A DNA stretch of 12,186 nt, taken from NCBI GenBank assembly GCA_003694545.1, contig RFKD01000004.1:1-12186 (forward strand), in the 5' to 3' direction. Below the pieces are notes generated by a model that saw only the letters and a program-made list of their open reading frames with translations, had not been told where the DNA came from and made no database searches. The position numbers were made by a program, and so were the translations under genes. The stretch comes from Candidatus Parcubacteria bacterium. Its GTDB lineage: Bacteria > Patescibacteriota > Minisyncoccia > Phycocordibacterales > UBA12088. Positions 9,201 through 12,186 of this stretch are shown here, piece by piece (position 1 is the stretch's first letter; every line of letters starts with the position of its first letter).

Positions 9201-9225
9201 GAATTTCTCGACAGCCTTCCAGCAT
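6199..9225 (-). CDS. Large protein of unknown function paired with the helicase, possible DruH-like partner
   Basis: A 1008-residue protein whose sequence I do not recognise. The N-terminal 240 residues look helical and contain AHGGIPDSCLQDFFEKLLWP (135-154) and RFIESGGKTAADFLARC (190-206). The centre (about 260-830) is rich in short beta-strand-like runs, suggesting several Ig-like or other beta-sandwich domains, with a tryptophan-rich LRLWDLWRPWREP near 757-769. A cysteine group (C905, C906, C910, C922, C925, C928) precedes a compact segment at 935-982, FKPGTKVRFEGKTAEYRG onward, that looks like an SH3/Tudor-type barrel. The tail is charged. No nuclease, ATPase or membrane motif was seen. 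Its gene ends 13 bases inside the helicase gene, so the two are surely co-expressed and probably work together. Type III Druantia pairs a protein of about this size (DruH) directly before DruE, which is the only reason for the comparison. The start is fixed: an in-frame TGA lies one codon before ATG 9225. The ribosome binding site is weak. Confidence 0.85.
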   Translation of the reverse strand: MLEGCREIREIEIKLVEVLTEQKPSLISELTLTEEDMCLLKQVVSNHALAAVGSSTSSVKIEDIAPLVFSCYLVVMGVENYDEGTFWKAIEKALGRSGPQWQKRWGEVFLETLKKNHLSVFYFQGAHKYVSQILAHGGIPDSCLQDFFEKLLWPTVNGTFDADPGWAEEIIAEWRLKPSLYQSTDRPVRRFIESGGKTAADFLARCIEMARIAYDEEMVPQASELGLPIRVVERFKEWLSERRDLKHSKRNMIFRRPVICLDDYGEVQCILPEQILNENSETKELRCRIVADEHELFSEQIPSYKRQKCVHTEERRFYLPPAKKYEVILQGEAKRLREWSFEGMHSDKWMAFDEGRRLITAQELPRDKLWVVVPDGMVFNPEVQVLERIKGTGHWDDYAFWCVDTSEAENLYLCDSLSHKKKLPLRSEREPYLDGTPLPSVQSRGLPVYAGRLPGIVIPLASSDEISRWDLFVEYLSDSAAKQKKCLPLRRVIGSKSDGNSAVVSLEDEQLIGKVKLGIYRVKARGPLGRDKQFDFAFVQQLEYEFDRQIYLEGDEVNLTLLIDPLCELESSKDETKVSGNNGVFEVVSSNCLQALELNLKLGEIELPLTFDIPCLRWALRNESRSFSWRSDSIEIQIEELEASEMSLRVWAPLPSGSLAELCLDGTSHAIKEEIRNGRVQFHLRQFLDSLRGLGKPLACFSLRFPGTPLGNYSLCPLQVRTCWTVESFDYEHERTGGVRTLILGWRDKGCVRNRRLRLWDLWRPWREPATFDIPDGKSELEIELPVYDFPAGMYRAEFYVEDEYCTRQRSLFVPSVNAMVFDIQIEPAGDIATEGSLFQSWLTHRLAGRDRAFDSASMQIGLEDAECLIHTMVVDREKAKSLWRAMPGTISQTLQNYLREVIKCCAEKCRDDEKALLLEVCKLCRICDQSLIPFKPGTKVRFEGKTAEYRGIRCQNQEDFIWLKYSDSERGIPLRHLDELSPENDDAPLSKLEPKGKTRKGREECSN

Positions 9226-9233
9226 CTTTCAAG
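9211..9233 (-). repeat. Imperfect 23-bp direct repeat, copy 2, over the start of the 1008-residue gene
   Basis: On the minus strand this copy begins CTTGAAAGATGCTGGAAGG and contains the ATG at 9225. It matches the copy at 9273-9295 at 20 of 23 positions, 62 bases apart. Similarity stops on both sides, so it is not a longer tandem duplication. Confidence 0.7.
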
Positions 9234-9272
9234 TTTCGCTTTGTCCGGGACGAGCAATTTCCCTTTGATAGA

Positions 9273-9295
9273 ACGGCCTTACAGCGTCTTTCAAG
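9273..9295 (-). repeat. Imperfect 23-bp direct repeat, copy 1, over the crn2 stop codon
   Basis: On the minus strand this copy begins CTTGAAAGACGCTGTAAGG. It holds the crn2 stop codon TGA (9291-9293) in the same relative position where copy 2 holds the TGA just before the next gene. The codon aligned with that gene's ATG is ACG here. The two copies bracket most of the only sizeable gap in the operon. Confidence 0.7.
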
Positions 9296-9647
9296 ACTCG
9301 GCATCTAGCTTTTCAAGTCTTCCAAACTCATAGCCGATTTGCTCGATTTCACTGCGTGTTAAAACTTTTCCTTCGGGCAGTCGCCCTTTTAAGCGGAAAA
9401 CTAACGCAACATCGGTCGGCGTCTGCTCAACTTCTACTCTCTGCACTTGGACAGGATACTCGAACAACTCAGACAGAATCTCAGCCGTAGAAGCGTGTCC
9501 TATGGCTGAGACAATCTCTTTCCCCTCTACAACAAAATCTCTAATCAGCTGACGCGCTTCGTCTAACTTAATTCGCTCGAACTTGAATTCGCCGTAGCTC
9601 GTCAGGATAGCGGCGTTAAGCAAAAGCAATCTTCTGTGTTCGCTCAT
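9291..9647 (-). CDS. crn2: Ring nuclease of the DUF1874 family (Crn2 / AcrIII-1 type)
   Basis: A 118-residue protein with the family pattern: LLNAAILTSYG (9-19), SAIGHAST (47-54) and GRLPEGKVL (88-96). H51, R89 and E92 have the same spacing as the active-site residues known in the viral AcrIII-1 ring nuclease (H47, R85, E88). Members bind cyclic tetra-adenylate as a dimer and cleave it quickly, switching off type III CRISPR effectors. Viruses use the protein as an anti-CRISPR; in cellular CRISPR loci the same family is called Crn2 and acts as a regulator. Here it sits inside the operon straight after the CARF-RelE effector, which supports the host role. Its ATG overlaps the stop of that gene as ATGA (9644-9647). 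No good Shine-Dalgarno site precedes it, so translation probably depends on re-initiation after the effector. The length is normal for the family. Function is inferred from family and context. Confidence 0.9.
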   Translation of the reverse strand: MSEHRRLLLLNAAILTSYGEFKFERIKLDEARQLIRDFVVEGKEIVSAIGHASTAEILSELFEYPVQVQRVEVEQTPTDVALVFRLKGRLPEGKVLTRSEIEQIGYEFGRLEKLDAES

Positions 9648-10750
9648 CCCAATTTCTTGTCAAGTTTGTCCAAGACAAATTTGTCCTTTTCAAAGTGCCC
9701 GTAGATACGCTTAGCGTCTTGATCATGCCAAGCATCTATCTCATGAGTTGAGGGAAGAAGTTCGTCTCCTCTCAACTTTTTGAAATCCAGCGATTGAACA
9801 TGTTGACCAGTTTCAAGGTAGCGGATTAAGTCATCAATCTTTTTGTTGATCTGAATGAGACGATCAGGAGAAAGTCCTTGAATGCTTTTGGTAAAGCTCT
9901 GGGAATAAACGATTCGATCCGAAGGCGGTGGGAAAACTCGCTTTCTGTAAATCGAATCGCGCGTCCTTTGCCAGACGAGCTCGCCCCACTCGGAAAGCGT
10001 GTATTCGTTATCGATCTGAAGCAAGAAGGTCTCGGGTAGCTTCTTGATTTCTTCTCGATCAACTTGCAGACCCAGGGAGAGGCGACGAAACACCGGGAGA
10101 TGTTCGCAGACAATGTTTTCAGGATCCATTCTGACCGGCAGTCGTGGAATACGTAGCAACTCCTCACTTGACTCGAAAACATAAAAAGTCTCGTCTGCGT
10201 AGAACAAAGCCAGCGTCTGCAAAAATCCTTGCACGCTTTTGAAGCCGCCTGTCAGATTAAAGATGACTCTGTAGCCATCCTTTCTGTAACCTTCAACTGT
10301 CTCTTCGCAAAAGCGCACTATATCAGCTAGAGCGACCTGAAAAGACGAAAGATCATCAGTTCGCAAATCTTTCTGGCGACGCACTTCGGCGATTATCCCT
10401 TTGCCTTTCAGCCAATCTTCTACAATTTTGGCTGTGACTTCCCCTAGCCACGTATCTGTGCACAGCAGAAGGTGAAAATCGCCCTGATGAGGGAGAGTTC
10501 CACCATAAATTTTGATGATGCCGTTCAATTCAGCCGACATCTTCGCCGCTGTTGCTGAATCAGCGTCTTTAAGCTTGTTTTCTGCTTCCTCGATAACCCT
10601 TCGCAAAACAGAAAGATCGTCTGCAGAGATGTCGGATTCACTCTTCACGTTGGAGTTGTGAATTATCTTCTGCACATCAGCCTTTATCAGGCGTGCAGTA
10701 TTGGTTAAAATGCTCGTGCCAACAGGTGACAAAACGAATCTCCTTGTCAT
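9644..10750 (-). CDS. cami1: CARF-wHTH-RelE cyclic oligoadenylate-activated mRNA interferase (Cami1-like)
   Basis: A 368-residue protein in three parts. Residues 1-230 form a CARF sensor domain of the APE2256/TIGR02619 kind, with FVLSPVGTSILTN (5-17) and the ligand-loop motif FNLTGGFKSVQGFL (164-177). Residues about 235-280 (LSEWGELVWQRT) fit a winged helix-turn-helix linker. Residues about 285-368 look like a RelE toxin: FTKSIQGLSPDRL, DFKKLRG (322-328), STHEIDAWHDQDAKRIYGHF (334-353) and a final FVLDKLDKKLG. This matches Cami1, which on binding cyclic tetra-adenylate cleaves mRNA in the ribosomal A site and stops growth. The start at 10750 is chosen over an upstream Met at 10792 because the CARF motif follows directly, a perfect AAGGAGG lies four bases upstream, and ATGA overlaps the csm4 stop. 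Expected to act on ribosomes in the cytoplasm. Whether it keeps the ribosomal-stalk binding of known Cami1 cannot be read from the sequence. Confidence 0.9.
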   Translation of the reverse strand: MTRRFVLSPVGTSILTNTARLIKADVQKIIHNSNVKSESDISADDLSVLRRVIEEAENKLKDADSATAAKMSAELNGIIKIYGGTLPHQGDFHLLLCTDTWLGEVTAKIVEDWLKGKGIIAEVRRQKDLRTDDLSSFQVALADIVRFCEETVEGYRKDGYRVIFNLTGGFKSVQGFLQTLALFYADETFYVFESSEELLRIPRLPVRMDPENIVCEHLPVFRRLSLGLQVDREEIKKLPETFLLQIDNEYTLSEWGELVWQRTRDSIYRKRVFPPPSDRIVYSQSFTKSIQGLSPDRLIQINKKIDDLIRYLETGQHVQSLDFKKLRGDELLPSTHEIDAWHDQDAKRIYGHFEKDKFVLDKLDKKLG

Positions 10751-11673
10751 ACAACCTCCTTCCAAACATGCGGAACAGCCAAGCCATAGCAAAGTTGTTT
10801 TATCTCGGTTGTTCCAACTCTGGATACTGTTACTATTCCACCCAAGAACCCTTTAGCACTGTTTGTGTTGAAACAAGCACCCGGACGAAACATCAGCATG
10901 GGCGGCTTGAAAACTTGATCCGTGCCGAAATCCGGAGCAATCTTGCCGAACTTGACGAAGCTTTCCCAAACGCCGTCCACCGGATCACTTCCAGCCGGTT
11001 GAAAGGTTGACAAGACAACAACGCCTTTTCGCTCTTCCACTGGATCACTGTTACACAGTTCGTCGAGCCAGCTCGCATCTTCGAAATCTGAAATGATCTC
11101 GAATTGCCCCTTGCCCGTGGAGATGTCCGCTCCAAACCCATTCTGAGCGAGGCGGCCAAATAGTTCGCGCAATCTTTCCACGTAATCATCGCGAACGCGC
11201 GCGTAGATACTCAGAAAGAACTCTTCTTCAGGCAAAGCGCCAAAGGAATCCGTAACGGAAAACAGGCTGCCTGCAGCACCGGTCGTATCGCTTCGACGGT
11301 CGAGCGTATTGTGAAGGTGAGAAGTCCGGCAAATGATCTCATCGCTTAAGAGATCTTCTCCGCTTAGAGCTTCGCCTCGTTGCGAGCGCAGAAAACTTCC
11401 TCGCGTGAGCAGAGAGGCTCTTTTTAGTTTTTTAGATTCTCCTTTGAGCGAGAATCGAGCGATCTCCGGCACGGGCAAATAATCCAGGGGGAATGCGTCC
11501 GACAACACAAACAGCGGGCGCCCAGCTTCACATTCTCGCAGGATCTCTTCTCGCAGCGTATCGGCACCATCGAAGCGAGAGACCATCAAACATAGCAACC
11601 CGGCGAGTGTATCCGATTGCCATTCCGTACGCCACGCAGACAGGGGACGTATTCTAATTCGATAAAGCTTCAT
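10747..11673 (-). CDS. csm4: Type III-A CRISPR backbone subunit Csm4 (Cas5 group RAMP)
   Basis: A 308-residue protein, normal for Csm4. It has the typical opening of an RRM-like RAMP protein with WQSDTLAGLLC (18-28), then RTSHLHNTLDRRSDTTGAAG followed by SLFSV in the middle, and the glycine-rich loop GFGADISTGKGQFE, which is the RAMP signature that contacts the crRNA 5' handle. In known Csm complexes Csm4 caps the complex by holding the repeat-derived 5' tag next to Cas10 and Csm3. ATG 11673 is preceded by GGGGAGG (11680-11686). The gap to csm3 is 15 bases, and the stop overlaps the next start as ATGA. Cas5 proteins in type I systems share the fold, but the csm3 neighbour and CARF effector favour Csm4. 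Confidence 0.9.
   Translation of the reverse strand: MKLYRIRIRPLSAWRTEWQSDTLAGLLCLMVSRFDGADTLREEILRECEAGRPLFVLSDAFPLDYLPVPEIARFSLKGESKKLKRASLLTRGSFLRSQRGEALSGEDLLSDEIICRTSHLHNTLDRRSDTTGAAGSLFSVTDSFGALPEEEFFLSIYARVRDDYVERLRELFGRLAQNGFGADISTGKGQFEIISDFEDASWLDELCNSDPVEERKGVVVLSTFQPAGSDPVDGVWESFVKFGKIAPDFGTDQVFKPPMLMFRPGACFNTNSAKGFLGGIVTVSRVGTTEIKQLCYGLAVPHVWKEVV
10755..10761 (-). promoter_or_regulatory. Strong ribosome binding site of the CARF-RelE gene
   Basis: The minus strand reads AAGGAGG, then TTGT, then the ATG at 10750. The site lies within the last codons of csm4, whose TGA overlaps the ATG. It decides the start of the effector: the in-frame Met at 10792 would add 14 residues inside csm4 and has no such site. 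Confidence 0.8.
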
Positions 11674-11688
11674 TGCTTGCCTCCCCGC

Positions 11689-12186
11689 TTAAAGTGTGAA
11701 CGGAGTGCCATCGAGGCATAGGTCCTGAAACTTTATCTGGCCATAGCCTTTGCTCGTCCCTGAACCGATGCCCGTTTCTTCGAGATACCGAAGTCCATCC
11801 TTAACGAACTCAACCAGCGCATCAGCGCCAGTCTTGTTGTTATAGTTGACTTGGTCATCCAAATCCCAGTACTGGATGGCAATGCTGAAGTTGAATTTCG
11901 CACCTGCGGCGACGCGCTCTACTTTTCGTGGATGCTGTGCGGTACCTGTTTTACGGTCAATGATATTTTCCGCCTTGATCTCAAGGTCACCACCCTCGAT
12001 GAGTTGTGCGTCGCGAACAATGATGCGGGACGGTCCCAGATCGTGATTCGGTCTCTTGTGCGGACCGAAGACGCGACAAATCAAACAATCCTTGCTTGCG
12101 CATCCACACGGCTCGTTCTGACCTTGTCCGCTGAATTTTCCTAGCCGCTTCTCGAATTCCGAGCGCATCTTGCCCTTGATCGAAGA
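11689..12186 (-). CDS. csm3: Type III-A CRISPR backbone subunit Csm3, 5' end outside window
   Basis: The frame is open to the window edge, so 166 residues (including six before the first visible Met at 12168) of roughly 230-250 are present. Visible Csm3 hallmarks are SSIKGKMRSEFE at the very start, a zinc-type cysteine group CGCASKDCLICRVFG, the block SRIIVRDAQL...EIKAENIIDRKTGTA, RKVERVAAGAKF and the C-terminal glycine loop GIGSGTSKGYGQIKF. Csm3 forms the repeated backbone of the Csm complex along the crRNA and cuts target RNA every six bases. The catalytic Asp lies in the N-terminal part that is cut off here, so activity cannot be judged. Cmr4 or Csm5 would be the alternatives, but the spacing of motifs and the following csm4 favour Csm3. 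It ends in TAA (11689-11691), 15 bases before csm4. Confidence 0.93.
   Translation of the reverse strand, partial: SSIKGKMRSEFEKRLGKFSGQGQNEPCGCASKDCLICRVFGPHKRPNHDLGPSRIIVRDAQLIEGGDLEIKAENIIDRKTGTAQHPRKVERVAAGAKFNFSIAIQYWDLDDQVNYNNKTGADALVEFVKDGLRYLEETGIGSGTSKGYGQIKFQDLCLDGTPFTL

Noticed and set aside
1307..9225. DISARM or Dpd (7-deazaguanine) system
   Set aside because: DISARM carries the helicase and the DUF1998 domain on separate proteins and has a methyltransferase or phospholipase D gene; Dpd needs a transglycosylase-like DpdA. None of these is present in the window.
9226..9290. Terminator or promoter in the crn2/helicase-partner gap
   Set aside because: The only palindrome (GTCC-C-GGAC) is four base pairs with a one-base loop and no U-run, and no convincing -35/-10 pair was found.
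9826..10182. Minus-strand 118-codon frame inside the CARF-RelE gene
   Set aside because: Out of frame with a gene having clear CARF and RelE motifs; composition is that of a shadow frame.
10751..10792. An upstream Met for the CARF-RelE protein at 10792
   Set aside because: It adds 14 residues encoded within csm4 and lacks a ribosome site, while 10750 has AAGGAGG and an ATGA overlap.
1..12186. CRISPR array in the window
   Set aside because: No regularly spaced identical repeats of 25-40 bases were seen; the only direct repeat is the two-copy 23-bp element at 9211-9295.

Overview
The window is one bacterial operon read entirely from the minus strand. Seven genes follow one another from the right edge to the left edge with almost no gaps. 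In transcription order they are: csm3 (5' end outside the window), csm4, a CARF-RelE ribonuclease of the Cami1 type, a DUF1874 ring nuclease (crn2), a 1008-residue protein of unknown function, a 1634-residue DEAD/DEAH helicase with a DUF1998 C-terminus, and a cas4-cas1 fusion (3' end outside the window). No plus-strand gene is convincing. No stretch over 300 bases lacks a gene, and the longest intergenic gap is 65 bases (9226-9290). I saw no CRISPR array, tRNA, rRNA, insertion sequence, terminator or clear promoter.

Right part (9291-12186) is a type III CRISPR-Cas signalling module. Csm3 and Csm4 are backbone subunits of the Csm RNA-guided complex. In known type III systems Cas10, which would lie outside this window, makes cyclic oligoadenylate when target RNA is bound. 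The CARF-RelE protein should sense this signal and cleave mRNA on ribosomes. The DUF1874 protein should destroy cyclic tetra-adenylate and end the response. csm4/cami1 and cami1/crn2 each overlap by an ATGA, so effector and off-switch are translationally coupled.

Middle part (1307-9225) is a two-gene module: a very large helicase with a DUF1998 zinc-binding end, preceded by a 1-kilo-residue partner whose gene overlaps it by 13 bases. In size, order and helicase type this resembles type III Druantia (DruH + DruE), but the partner was not recognised by sequence, so the assignment is tentative. Finding such a pair inside a CRISPR operon, between the signalling genes and the adaptation gene, is the most interesting feature of the window.

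Left part (1-1304) is the adaptation gene, a Cas4-Cas1 fusion starting two bases after the helicase stop codon. It is clearly richer in G+C than the helicase pair.

Organism: a bacterium, judged from good Shine-Dalgarno sites (AAGGAGG, GGGGAGG, AGGAAGG) and gene content. G+C is mixed, about 35-50% in sampled lines of the helicase pair and 65-77% in sampled lines of cas4-cas1. I cannot name a phylum from this.
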